Below are positions 7,767 to 16,722 of a DNA stretch of 64,000 nt, one piece after another. The position numbers and the translations under genes are program-made. The DNA is from DATGUP01 sp035301265 (GTDB taxonomy: Bacteria; Bacillota; Bacilli; Bacillales; Amphibacillaceae): the NCBI GenBank assembly GCA_035301265.1, contig DATGUP010000003.1, forward strand, positions 186,001 through 250,000, read 5' to 3'. The notes under the pieces are model-generated. The model searched no databases, was not told where the DNA came from, and saw only the letters and a program-made list of their open reading frames with translations. The stretch's first letter is position 1. The number at the start of each line of letters is the position of its first letter.

Positions 7767-8549
7767 ATGAAACAACGCATTGTGACAGCGATATTGGCGC
7801 TCATATTATTTTTACCCATTGTCTTTTATGGTAGTTGGCCGTTTGTCTTATTGATTTATCTTTTGGCAACGATCGGTTTGATAGAATTAGTGAAGATGAA
7901 TGACAGACGTGGAATGGTGTTACCCATCATTTTGTCCGTGCTTTTGCTATGGGTCATTTTAGCAGCGGATAAACTGTTATCTGTTACATGGTTAGGAATA
8001 AACGAAGGGATTATGGTACTCGTTTTTTCCCTTTTAGTATATACGGTATTGGCTAAAAACAAGTTTACATTTACTGATGCAGCGTTTCTTTTACTCGCTA
8101 CTTTATATGTTGGCTTTGGTTTTTACTACATGATGGAAACACGTATGGTTGGATTGAATTATTTCTTTTATGTTCTTCTTGTCATTTGGGCAACAGATAC
8201 AGGCGCCTATTTTTTTGGCCGTTTTTTTGGAAAAAAGAAGTTATGGCCGGCGATCAGTCCGAAAAAAACAATGGAAGGCTCCTTCGGTGGCATCGCCGCA
8301 GCGTGTGTCGTAGCCGTTGTTTACCATCATTTTGTCCCCCTTCCACATTCCTATTTGGTCCTTTTAGGCGGCGCGCTCATCACATCCGTATTTGGTCAAA
8401 TAGGCGATTTAGTTGAATCGGCATTTAAACGCCATTATGGTGTTAAAGATTCAGGCAAGCTTTTACCTGGGCATGGGGGTGTACTCGATCGTTTTGATAG
8501 TTTGATTTTTGTGTTTCCTTTGCTGCATTTAATTGGCTTTTTTCAGTAA
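7767..8549 (+). CDS. cdsA: Phosphatidate cytidylyltransferase (CDP-diglyceride synthase)
   Basis: A 260-residue integral membrane enzyme that makes CDP-diacylglycerol from phosphatidic acid and CTP. About eight hydrophobic segments are visible, and the C-terminal CDS signature is present (QIGDLVESAFKRHYGVKDSG, then LLPGHGGVLDRFDSL). The start at 7767 (MKQRIVTAILALILF) lies 13 bases after the uppS stop; the frame continues into uppS but without an SD. The SD AAAGGTG is modest, suggesting coupling to uppS. The next 89 bases to rseP hold no gene, although dxr is usually here. Confidence 0.94.
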   Translation: MKQRIVTAILALILFLPIVFYGSWPFVLLIYLLATIGLIELVKMNDRRGMVLPIILSVLLLWVILAADKLLSVTWLGINEGIMVLVFSLLVYTVLAKNKFTFTDAAFLLLATLYVGFGFYYMMETRMVGLNYFFYVLLVIWATDTGAYFFGRFFGKKKLWPAISPKKTMEGSFGGIAAACVVAVVYHHFVPLPHSYLVLLGGALITSVFGQIGDLVESAFKRHYGVKDSGKLLPGHGGVLDRFDSLIFVFPLLHLIGFFQ

Positions 8550-8638
8550 AATATATAATAAGGATGTCCACTGCACGATATAAAAGCTCTGGTAATGCTT
8601 TATAAAAATTTGACACCGGTTAAAGGAAGGTGCTTTAT

Positions 8639-9901
8639 TTGACGACAGTAATCGCATTTATTGTCATGTTTGGTTTGTTAGTGTTCATTCATGAGTTCGG
8701 TCATTTAATATTCGCTAAACGCGCGGGTATGCTTGTACGCGAATTTGCGATCGGATTTGGACCGAAAATATTTTCGTTCACAAAAAATGAGACTGTTTAT
8801 ACTATCCGCCTGCTTCCAATTGGCGGCTATGTTCACGTTGCAGGAGATGATCCGGAAATCGTGGAATTAAAACCTGGTCATCACATTGGACTTGAATTTC
8901 ATGAAAGCGGGAAGGTAAAAAAGATTATTGTGAACAATAAATCGAAACACCCAGATGCCCGCATCATCGAAGTGGCTTATGCCGATCTCGACCATGCGTT
9001 GCGTATTGACGGCTACGACGTTGGCGAAGAAGATGTGAAACTGTCCTTTGACGTTGATCGGCAAGCTGTTTTTGTCATGGATGAAGAAGAAACGCAAATC
9101 GCACCATACGACCGTCAATTTGCTTCCAAAAGCACAGGAAAACGAGCTATGCAACTGTTTGCTGGCCCTATGATGAATTTTGTTTTGGCGATTGTCATCT
9201 TCTTTATCCTCGGTTTGATTCAAGGTGTTCCGATGAAAGAAGCGATTATTGATAAGGTGGAGCCGGGAACACCTGCCGCCGAGGCTGGTTTCAAACACGG
9301 CGATGAAGTCATCAGTGTTGATGGAACACCGATTTCAACGTGGGATGCATTTACTGACATCGTGCAAGAGTCACCTGAAAAAGAACTGACCGTCACCTTG
9401 CTGCGTCAAAACGATACAACAGAGGAGGTTACGGTTGTTCCTGCAAAAAAGGAAACACAAGGGATCACATTCGGACAAATCGGTGTCACTCATATGTATG
9501 AAAAATCGGTCTTTCGAACTTTGGAATGGGGTATAACGCAAACATACGACACGACAAAACTCATTTTAACCAACTTAATGATGTTGATCACAGGTCAATA
9601 TTCTATTGATATGCTCTCAGGTCCCGTTGGTATCTATGACGCAACAGATCAGATTGTACAAACAGGCCTTATGAATTTTCTCATGTGGACCGCTATTTTG
9701 AGCATCAATCTGGGGATTGTTAATTTGGTCCCTCTCCCGGCACTTGATGGTGGTCGCTTGTTATTTGTCGGCATTGAAGCGGTGCGCGGTAAACCAATTG
9801 ATCCCGAAAAAGAAGGCATCGTTCATTTTATTGGTTTTGCCTTATTAATGCTTTTAATGATCGTTGTGACATGGAATGATATCCAGCGGCTTTTTCTTTA
9901 A
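8639..9901 (+). CDS. rseP: Intramembrane zinc metalloprotease RseP/RasP (site-2 protease)
   Basis: A 420-residue S2P-family protease. The zinc site is HEFGH (His18, Glu19, His22) in the first membrane helix; the third ligand region is NLVPLPALDGGRLL near residue 365. A PDZ domain is present (about residues 205-275: VEPGTPAAEAGFKHGDEVIS). In B. subtilis RasP cleaves the anti-sigma factor RsiW, FtsL and signal peptide remnants. AAGGAAGGTG at 8623-8632 supports the TTG at 8639 rather than the GTG at 8630. It stands alone between cdsA and polC because both dxr and proS are absent from their customary places. Confidence 0.94.
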   Translation: MTTVIAFIVMFGLLVFIHEFGHLIFAKRAGMLVREFAIGFGPKIFSFTKNETVYTIRLLPIGGYVHVAGDDPEIVELKPGHHIGLEFHESGKVKKIIVNNKSKHPDARIIEVAYADLDHALRIDGYDVGEEDVKLSFDVDRQAVFVMDEEETQIAPYDRQFASKSTGKRAMQLFAGPMMNFVLAIVIFFILGLIQGVPMKEAIIDKVEPGTPAAEAGFKHGDEVISVDGTPISTWDAFTDIVQESPEKELTVTLLRQNDTTEEVTVVPAKKETQGITFGQIGVTHMYEKSVFRTLEWGITQTYDTTKLILTNLMMLITGQYSIDMLSGPVGIYDATDQIVQTGLMNFLMWTAILSINLGIVNLVPLPALDGGRLLFVGIEAVRGKPIDPEKEGIVHFIGFALLMLLMIVVTWNDIQRLFL

Positions 9902-9972
9902 AGACGATTCTTTGTTGTTTACTAATGGCAAAAGAACCTTGATGAGTAAAAGCTGATGGGGAGGCATGCATC

Positions 9973-12900
9973 GTGCAGATAACAAAAAGGGAAAAAATGA
10001 CACTGTTACTTCAACAGCTTCACATTCCTAAGGAATATCGCGATCAATATTTTCAAAATAGTACATTGGAAAAGCTGGCGGTTTACAAAAAAAGCCGAAC
10101 GTGGCATTTTTATATCCGAACAAACAAGCTTTTGCCCGCTCATATTTACCAGTTGTTTGTCGGCCAGCTTGAGGACACTTTCAAGTCGATTGCTACCGTT
10201 GATGTTTCATTTACGGTTGATGAGCAAGATATCGATGATGAACTAATGATCGGCCATTGGAAAAATTTTCTAGATTCTGTCGATGATTTGTCAGCAACAC
10301 ATCACGACTTGTTGTATAACCAAACCCCTTCAGTATACAATAAAAGCATTATGTTAACTTCCCGAAACGAAGCCGAAGCCCAAACGCTTAAAAAACGGTT
10401 GATGGATCGCTTCCAAACATATTGTAAAAAAATTGGTGCACCTCCCTATACGCTTACATTTGAAGTGAATATGGAGGAAAGTGCGATACAACAATTCCGA
10501 GAACAAAAGGCAGAAGAAGATAAGCAACTTGTCATGAAAACGTTGCAAGAACGTCAAAAGCGCGATCGGAAAAAAACCGAGCAAAATAAACGATTTAGCC
10601 TTGGCGCCAAAATCCAAGAAGAGCCCATACCTATGGAACAAATCCAAGAGGAAGAGCGACGCGTTGTTGTTCAAGGTTATGTATTTGATGTTCATATTCG
10701 TCAGCTGCGATCAGGAAGGAGCTTATTGATCGCTAAGGTAACGGATTACACCGATTCCCTGCAGATTAAAATGTTTTCCAAAGGCGAAGAGGATGCTGAA
10801 GCTTTTGAGCAATTGCAAACAGGCATGTGGATTAAAGCAAGAGGCAGCATCCAAACGGATATGTATACGAATGAACTTGTCATGATGGCTAATGATTTAC
10901 ATGAAGTGAAAGTCGAAGTTCGGCAAGATACGGCGCCTGAAGGGAAAAAACGTGTGGAGTTACATGCACATACGACAATGAGCCAGCTCGATAGCGTCGT
11001 TTCTCCTTCAAGGTTGATTGAACAAGCAGCGAAATGGGGACATAGAGCGATTGCAATTACTGACCATGCTGGGGTACAAGGATTCCCTGAGGCACACAAA
11101 GCGGGGCAAAAACATGACATAAAAGTGATCTATGGTGTCGAAGCGAATCTTGTTGATGATGGAGTGCCCATCGCTTATAACGACACGAACGTTGATTTAG
11201 AAGATGCAACATATGTTGTGTTTGACGTTGAAACAACCGGGTTGTCGGCAGTGTATGACACGATTATAGAATTGGCAGGTGTCAAAATTCATCGCGGTGA
11301 AATTGTCGATCGCTTTGAATCATTTGCCAATCCACACCAACCGCTTTCACAAACAACCATTGATTTGACCGGTATTACCGACGACATGGTCAAAGATGCA
11401 CCTGAAGTAGACGATGTGTTAAAACAGTTTTATGAATGGTCGAAAGACGATATCCTCGTCGCCCATAATGCCAGTTTTGACATTGGTTTTTTAAACCAAG
11501 GGTATCAAAAGATAGGTTACGAGAATGTTAAAAATCCGGTGATCGATACATTGGAATTGGCGAGATTCTTGTTTCCGGAGCTCAAAAACCACCGGTTGGA
11601 TACATTGTGTAAGCATCTCGATATTGAATTGGTCAATCACCACCGTGCTATATACGATGCTGAGGCAACTGGCTATTTGCTATGGAAATTCATCCAAGAT
11701 CTTTTAGAAAAAGGGATTGATAATCATAATCAATTAAACAATCATATAGGCGAAGGCAATGCCTACCAGCGTTCCCGACCGCATCATTGTACACTACTTG
11801 CCCAAACTAAGGAGGGCTTGAAAAACATTTATAAAATCGTTTCTCATGCTCATGTCGATTATTTTTACCGTGTACCAAGAGTACCGCGCTCGCTTTTGCA
11901 GAAAATGCGCGAAGGGATTCTTGTCGGCTCGGCATGTGACAAAGGAGAAGTATTTGAAACAATGATGCAAAAGTCGATTGAAGAAGCCGAAAGAGTTGCC
12001 GAATTCTATGATTATATCGAAGTTCAACCACCGGCTAATTATATCCATTTACTCGATACAGGTTTAGTCCAAAACGAGGCGCAAATTCTCGATATCATCA
12101 CGAAATTAGTTGACATGGCGAAACGGATGAACAAGCCGATTGTCGCAACAGGAAACGTTCATTATGTCGAGGATCATGAGAAACTCTATCGGAAAATCTT
12201 AATCGCTTCACAGTCAGGCAATCCGCTCAACCGACAGGCACTACCTGATACACCTTTTCGGACAACAAATGAAATGATCGACCATTTTAAATTTTTGGGT
12301 GAAGAAACAGCTCGAACGATTGTCGTTGAGAACACGAATGCCCTTGCTGAAAAAATTGAACCTATTTCACCTGTACAAGATAAGTTATACACCCCGACGA
12401 TTGAGGGGGCTGATGAGGAAATTCGTAACCTTTGTTATACACGAGCTAAAGCAATTTATGGCGATCCATTACCACAAATAGTCATCGACCGGTTGGAAAA
12501 TGAGCTGACAAGTATCATTGGCAATGGTTTTGCCGTCATTTACTTGATTTCTCATAAACTGGTTAAAAAGTCACTGCAAGATGGTTATCTTGTCGGCTCA
12601 CGCGGTTCTGTCGGTTCTTCGTTGGTCGCTACCTTGACAGAAATAACGGAAGTTAATCCACTGCCCCCGCATTATGTATGTCTAACTTGCCATTATAATG
12701 AATTTGTCACGGATGGTTCTGTCGGTAGTGGATTCGATTTGCCAGATAAACATTGCCCGAGCTGCGGTAAGTTGTTAACAAAAGACGGCCAAGACATTCC
12801 ATTTGAAACATTTCTCGGTTTTAAAGGCGACAAAGTACCGGATATCGATTTGAACTTCTCCGGTGAGTATCAACCGATAGCCCATAATTACACAAAAGTT

Positions 12901-14259
12901 CTTTTCGGTGAAGACAATGTCTACCGAGCAGGTACGATCGGCACCATCGCAGAGAAAACAGCGTACGGCTATGTCAAAGGGTATGCATCTGATAAACAAC
13001 TTGTCTACAAAAATACCGAAATCGATCGTCTTGTAAAAGGATGTACAGGCGCAAAACGTACCACTGGCCAACATCCGGGTGGAATTATCGTTGTCCCGGA
13101 GGATATGGAAATATATGACTTTACTCCGATCCAATATCCCGCCGATGATCGCAACAGTGAATGGCGAACGACTCATTTTGATTTCCATTCTATTGAGGAC
13201 AATTTGTTAAAACTCGATATTCTCGGTCACGATGATCCGACTATGATTCGGATGCTACAGGATCTCAGCGGAATCGATCCTAAACATGTACCTGTTGATG
13301 ACCCAGAGGTCATGAAAATATTTTCCAGCACTGAACCGATCGGCGTGACCCCTGAACAAATTAATTGTCAAACAGGTACGCTCGGTGTTCCAGAATTTGG
13401 AACGCGATTCGTCCGACAAATGCTCGAGGACACGAAACCGACAACGTTCGCCGAACTCGTCATTATTTCTGGGCTCTCGCATGGAACTGACGTTTGGCTC
13501 GGGAATGCACAGGAATTAATCAACAATGGTATATGTGAGCTTCCCGATGTGATCGGCTGTCGTGATGATATTATGGTTTATTTGATGCACAAAGGTCTCG
13601 AAGCTTCGCTTGCATTTACGATTATGGAATCGGTCCGAAAAGGAAAAGGGCTTAAGGATGAATGGATTTCGGAGATGAAAAACCATGGTGTACCCGATTG
13701 GTACATTGAGTCGTGTAAAAAAATTAAGTACATGTTTCCTAAAGCACATGCGGCAGCTTATGTTTTGATGGCTGTGCGAATCGCTTATTTCAAAGTGCAT
13801 TATCCGATCTACTTTTATGCGGCTTACTTTTCGGTGCGCGCTGCAGATTTTGAAATCGATACGATGATTAAAGGTTCAAAGGCTATTAGACAGCGGATTG
13901 AAACAATCACTAAGAAGGGAAACGATGCTTCGCCGAAGGAAAAAAGTTTATTAACCGTTTTGGAGATAGCACTGGAAATGTGCGAACGTGGTTTCTCCTT
14001 CCAAAGAGTGGATTTGTACCGATCGAAAGCGACCGAGTTTGTTGTTGATGGAAACACGTTAATCCCACCGTTCAATGCGATCGATGGATTGGGTACAAAT
14101 GCTGCTATCAATATTGTTAAAGCAAGAGAAGACGGCGAATTTCTTTCCAAAGAGGATCTTCGGGAGCGAAGTCGAATTTCCAAAACAGTATTGGAATATA
14201 TGGATAACCATGGATGCTTAGAAAATATGGCAGAAAAAAATCAACTATCACTGTTTTAA
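9973..14259 (+). CDS. polC: DNA polymerase III alpha subunit, PolC type
   Basis: A 1428-residue Gram-positive replicative polymerase with built-in proofreading. In order: N-terminal domain and OB fold, PHP domain from about residue 325 (RVELHAHTTMSQLD), a DEDD exonuclease inserted from about 415 (FDVETTGLSAVYDTIIELAG), a zinc-binding region near 900 (CLTCHYNEF and CPSCGKLL), and the C-family polymerase catalytic motif near 955 (KVPDIDLNFSGEYQP). The C-terminus ends QLSLF, as in B. subtilis (1437 residues). A GTG start at 9973 has GGGGAGG eight bases upstream. Two hairpins follow the stop. No disruption was seen over 4.3 kb. Confidence 0.97.
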   Translation: MQITKREKMTLLLQQLHIPKEYRDQYFQNSTLEKLAVYKKSRTWHFYIRTNKLLPAHIYQLFVGQLEDTFKSIATVDVSFTVDEQDIDDELMIGHWKNFLDSVDDLSATHHDLLYNQTPSVYNKSIMLTSRNEAEAQTLKKRLMDRFQTYCKKIGAPPYTLTFEVNMEESAIQQFREQKAEEDKQLVMKTLQERQKRDRKKTEQNKRFSLGAKIQEEPIPMEQIQEEERRVVVQGYVFDVHIRQLRSGRSLLIAKVTDYTDSLQIKMFSKGEEDAEAFEQLQTGMWIKARGSIQTDMYTNELVMMANDLHEVKVEVRQDTAPEGKKRVELHAHTTMSQLDSVVSPSRLIEQAAKWGHRAIAITDHAGVQGFPEAHKAGQKHDIKVIYGVEANLVDDGVPIAYNDTNVDLEDATYVVFDVETTGLSAVYDTIIELAGVKIHRGEIVDRFESFANPHQPLSQTTIDLTGITDDMVKDAPEVDDVLKQFYEWSKDDILVAHNASFDIGFLNQGYQKIGYENVKNPVIDTLELARFLFPELKNHRLDTLCKHLDIELVNHHRAIYDAEATGYLLWKFIQDLLEKGIDNHNQLNNHIGEGNAYQRSRPHHCTLLAQTKEGLKNIYKIVSHAHVDYFYRVPRVPRSLLQKMREGILVGSACDKGEVFETMMQKSIEEAERVAEFYDYIEVQPPANYIHLLDTGLVQNEAQILDIITKLVDMAKRMNKPIVATGNVHYVEDHEKLYRKILIASQSGNPLNRQALPDTPFRTTNEMIDHFKFLGEETARTIVVENTNALAEKIEPISPVQDKLYTPTIEGADEEIRNLCYTRAKAIYGDPLPQIVIDRLENELTSIIGNGFAVIYLISHKLVKKSLQDGYLVGSRGSVGSSLVATLTEITEVNPLPPHYVCLTCHYNEFVTDGSVGSGFDLPDKHCPSCGKLLTKDGQDIPFETFLGFKGDKVPDIDLNFSGEYQPIAHNYTKVLFGEDNVYRAGTIGTIAEKTAYGYVKGYASDKQLVYKNTEIDRLVKGCTGAKRTTGQHPGGIIVVPEDMEIYDFTPIQYPADDRNSEWRTTHFDFHSIEDNLLKLDILGHDDPTMIRMLQDLSGIDPKHVPVDDPEVMKIFSSTEPIGVTPEQINCQTGTLGVPEFGTRFVRQMLEDTKPTTFAELVIISGLSHGTDVWLGNAQELINNGICELPDVIGCRDDIMVYLMHKGLEASLAFTIMESVRKGKGLKDEWISEMKNHGVPDWYIESCKKIKYMFPKAHAAAYVLMAVRIAYFKVHYPIYFYAAYFSVRAADFEIDTMIKGSKAIRQRIETITKKGNDASPKEKSLLTVLEIALEMCERGFSFQRVDLYRSKATEFVVDGNTLIPPFNAIDGLGTNAAINIVKAREDGEFLSKEDLRERSRISKTVLEYMDNHGCLENMAEKNQLSLF

Positions 14260-14340
14260 CCATAGATAATTTCGTGTATGACTTGCATCAGGGTATGACT
14301 TATGATATATTTTCCATGGTAAGACTGATACGAGCGGCTA

Positions 14341-14370
14341 AAAGAGTGGGAACCCCCCACTCTTTATTCT
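14341..14370 (+). terminator. Terminator-like hairpin after polC (first)
   Basis: AAAGAGTGGG (14341-14350) pairs perfectly with CCCACTCTTT (14356-14365) around a 5-base loop, followed by ATTCTT. The stem is strong but the T-tract weak. A second, better terminator lies 27 bases on. Confidence 0.6.
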
Positions 14371-14396
14371 TAATGCCAGCCATCTGAGAACATTGC

Positions 14397-14428
14397 CCCC
14401 TTGCCACATGCTTTGGCAGGGGTTTTAT
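14397..14428 (+). terminator. Intrinsic terminator between polC and rimP (second)
   Basis: CCCC-TGCCA (14397-14406, one bulged T) pairs with TGGCA-GGGG (14414-14422) around a 7-base loop, followed by TTTTATAT. It separates polC from the nusA operon. Downstream, TATAAC near 14481 could be the -10 of the operon promoter, but no convincing -35 was seen. Confidence 0.75.
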
Positions 14429-14505
14429 ATTGAACAAGAGATGTCTTCAAATGAAAATGGTTGGAGTTGCTCATAATAAGGTATAACGGAAAAGGAGGGT
14501 GTCGT

Positions 14506-14973
14506 TTGAGTTCGGTCGTCAAAATAACAGAAGAACTGATCCAGCCCATTTTAGAAGAAAAAGATTTAGAATTGGTTGATATCGAGTATGTGAAAGAAGG
14601 GAAAAATTGGTTTCTCCGTATATTCATCGATAAAGAAGGCGGAATAGACATTTCCGAATGCGGTCTTGTATCGGAACAATTAAGCAAAAAGCTTGATGAA
14701 CACGACCCGATTAAAGGCACTTATTATTTAGAGGTGTCTTCCCCAGGTGTCGAACGTCCGTTAAAAACAAAGGATGATTTTTTAACACACATTAACAAAA
14801 ATGTTTTTGTTAAACTTTACGAACCGATTGACGGCAATAAAGAATATGAAGGTATTTTAAAAGCTTTTGACAATGATGAGGCCATGATTGAGTATAAGGA
14901 AAAAACCCGAACAAAACAAGTCCGTATCCCATTTGAAAAAATTGCTAAAGCAAGGCTTGCCGTAACGCTATAA
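14506..14973 (+). CDS. rimP: Ribosome maturation factor RimP
   Basis: A 155-residue RimP, required for 30S maturation. The family core LELVDIEYVKEGKNWFLRIF, then IDKEGGIDISECGLVSEQLS and YLEVSSPGVERPLK, is intact, followed by the SH3-like C-terminal domain. The start is TTG at 14506 behind AAAGGAGGGTG (14490-14499); the frame stays open to 14461 without an SD. It is the first gene of the conserved rimP-nusA-rnpM-ylxQ-infB operon. Confidence 0.94.
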   Translation: MSSVVKITEELIQPILEEKDLELVDIEYVKEGKNWFLRIFIDKEGGIDISECGLVSEQLSKKLDEHDPIKGTYYLEVSSPGVERPLKTKDDFLTHINKNVFVKLYEPIDGNKEYEGILKAFDNDEAMIEYKEKTRTKQVRIPFEKIAKARLAVTL

Positions 14974-14987
14974 AGGGGGAAAGAAAA

Positions 14988-16118
14988 GTGAATGCTCAGC
15001 TGTTTGAGGCGATTGATTATTTGGAAAAAGAAAAAGGTATCGACAAGGAAATATTGCTAAAGGCTTTAGAAGCAGCGTTAATTTCAGCGTATAAGAAGAA
15101 TTTTAAGTCGGCATCAAATGTTCGCGTTGATCTGAATGAAGATGCAGAAACGCTGCGAGTGTTTGCTCGCAAAACAGTCGTTCACGAAGTAGAAGATCCT
15201 CAACAGGAAATCTCACTAGATGAAGCGAGGGAAATGGATCCAAAATACGAACTGGAAGATGTCGTTGAAATCGAAGTGACACCAAAAGATTTCGGTCGGA
15301 TTGCAGCTCAAACGGCCAAACAAGTCGTCACACAGCGTGTTCGTGAAGCTGAACGAAGCGTAATATACAACGAATTTATTGATCGTGAAGACGATGTCAT
15401 GACAGGGATTGTTCAGCGAAAAGATAATCGGTTCGTATATGTCAACTTAGGTAAAATCGAGGCGAAACTATCTGAATCGGAACAAATGCCAACTGAGGAA
15501 TATCATATTCACGACCGTTTGAAAGTTTATGTGACTAAAGTTGAAAACACAAGTAAAGGGCCGCAGATTTTTATTTCCCGTTCGCATCCAGGGTTGTTGA
15601 AACGTTTGTTCGAAATGGAGGTTCCGGAAATCTACGATGGGATTGTCGAGGTTAAATCGGTCGCAAGGGAAGCGGGTGATCGCTCAAAAATCTCTGTCTA
15701 TGCGGAAGATCCGGAAATTGATGCAGTTGGTTCGTGTGTCGGACAAAAAGGACAGCGGGTCCAAGCGGTTGTCGATGAATTAAAAGGAGAAAAAATAGAT
15801 ATTGTTGAATGGTCTGCCGATCCGGTTGTTTATGTATCTAATGCGCTTAGTCCGTCCAAAGTGATCGATGTGCTCGTTCATGAGGAAGAAAAAGCGACAA
15901 CAGTCATTGTCCCGGACTACCAATTGTCACTTGCCATCGGTAAACGAGGCCAAAACGCCCGACTAGCAGCCCGACTGACAGGTTGGAAAATCGATATTAA
16001 AAGTGAGACAGAAGCCAAAGAAGAAGGGCTGTTAGATGATGAATGGCAAATCGCTAGCGAGATTGATGACGATGCTGAAGGTACTTATTCTAACAATGAA
16101 GATACTTTGTTTGAATAA
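14988..16118 (+). CDS. nusA: Transcription termination/antitermination factor NusA
   Basis: A 376-residue NusA. N-terminal RNA polymerase-binding domain (1-125), S1 domain from about 135 (DDVMTGIVQRKDNRFVYVNL), and two KH domains (VGSCVGQKGQRVQAVVDEL near 250 and LAIGKRGQNARLAARLTGW near 320). It lacks the extra C-terminal acidic repeats of proteobacterial NusA, as usual in Bacillales. It ends with a short acidic tail. GTG start at 14988 behind AAAGGGGGAAAG. NusA binds nascent RNA at pause sites and stimulates intrinsic termination. Confidence 0.96.
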   Translation: MNAQLFEAIDYLEKEKGIDKEILLKALEAALISAYKKNFKSASNVRVDLNEDAETLRVFARKTVVHEVEDPQQEISLDEAREMDPKYELEDVVEIEVTPKDFGRIAAQTAKQVVTQRVREAERSVIYNEFIDREDDVMTGIVQRKDNRFVYVNLGKIEAKLSESEQMPTEEYHIHDRLKVYVTKVENTSKGPQIFISRSHPGLLKRLFEMEVPEIYDGIVEVKSVAREAGDRSKISVYAEDPEIDAVGSCVGQKGQRVQAVVDELKGEKIDIVEWSADPVVYVSNALSPSKVIDVLVHEEEKATTVIVPDYQLSLAIGKRGQNARLAARLTGWKIDIKSETEAKEEGLLDDEWQIASEIDDDAEGTYSNNEDTLFE

Positions 16119-16132
16119 GGAGGTAACAAAAA

Positions 16133-16414
16133 GTGGCTAAAAAACGTAAAATACCGATGCGTAAATGCGTCGTGACCAATGAAATGAAGCCGAAGCGAGA
16201 GATGATTCGCGTTGTTCGAAATAAAGAAGGTGTTGTCTTTGTTGATGAAACAGGCAAGAAAAATGGTCGTGGCGCTTATTTAACCCGGGATAAAGAAGTG
16301 ATTAAAACAGCTAAGAAAACGGGTGTTTTAAAACAACATCTAAATGCAGAAATCGATGAAACAATTTATGAACAATTGGAACAAATCGTTGAAGGTTATG
16401 AAGATGAAGCATAA
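16133..16414 (+). CDS. rnpM: RNase P modulator RnpM (YlxR, DUF448)
   Basis: A 93-residue basic DUF448/YlxR protein. The family hallmark is RKCVVTNEMKPKREMIRVVR at the N-terminus and GRGAYLTRDKEVIKTAKK in the middle. The family binds RNA; in B. subtilis YlxR has been linked to RNase P RNA and renamed RnpM. GTG start at 16133 follows AAGGAGGTAACAAAAA. It overlaps the start of ylxQ. Confidence 0.9.
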   Translation: MAKKRKIPMRKCVVTNEMKPKREMIRVVRNKEGVVFVDETGKKNGRGAYLTRDKEVIKTAKKTGVLKQHLNAEIDETIYEQLEQIVEGYEDEA

Positions 16415-16718
16415 ATATTTAAACTTACTCGGTTTGGCAAACAGGGCTGGAAAATGCTCGATAGGTGAAGAGAGAATCATACGCGATATACGACATCGGC
16501 GTGCCAAACTGGTATTATTAGCAAACGATACGGGTTGGCAAACGAAGAAAAAAATCTCGGATAAATGTAAAAGCTATAACATTCCATATATCGTAGTAGA
16601 CGATAGACAAACATTATCACATGCAATCGGGCAAACGGATCGAGTAGCCATTGCCATTTTGGATAACGGTTTTGCTAAAAAAATCAAGTCGTCTTTTGAT
16701 AAATCAATTCGGGGGTGA
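16404..16718 (+). CDS. ylxQ: L7Ae-family RNA-binding protein YlxQ
   Basis: A 104-residue member of the ribosomal L7Ae/L30e/S12e family, known to bind kink-turn RNA. Seen: LLGLANRAGKCSIGEE, RRAKLVLLANDTGWQTKKKI and the RVAIAILDNGFAKKI segment. Two near starts exist, ATG 16398 and ATG 16404; GAAGG at 16391-16395 suits the second better. It overlaps the end of rnpM and lies four bases before infB. Its cellular role is not established. Confidence 0.87.
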   Translation: MKHKYLNLLGLANRAGKCSIGEERIIRDIRHRRAKLVLLANDTGWQTKKKISDKCKSYNIPYIVVDDRQTLSHAIGQTDRVAIAILDNGFAKKIKSSFDKSIRG

Positions 16719-16722
16719 ATGT

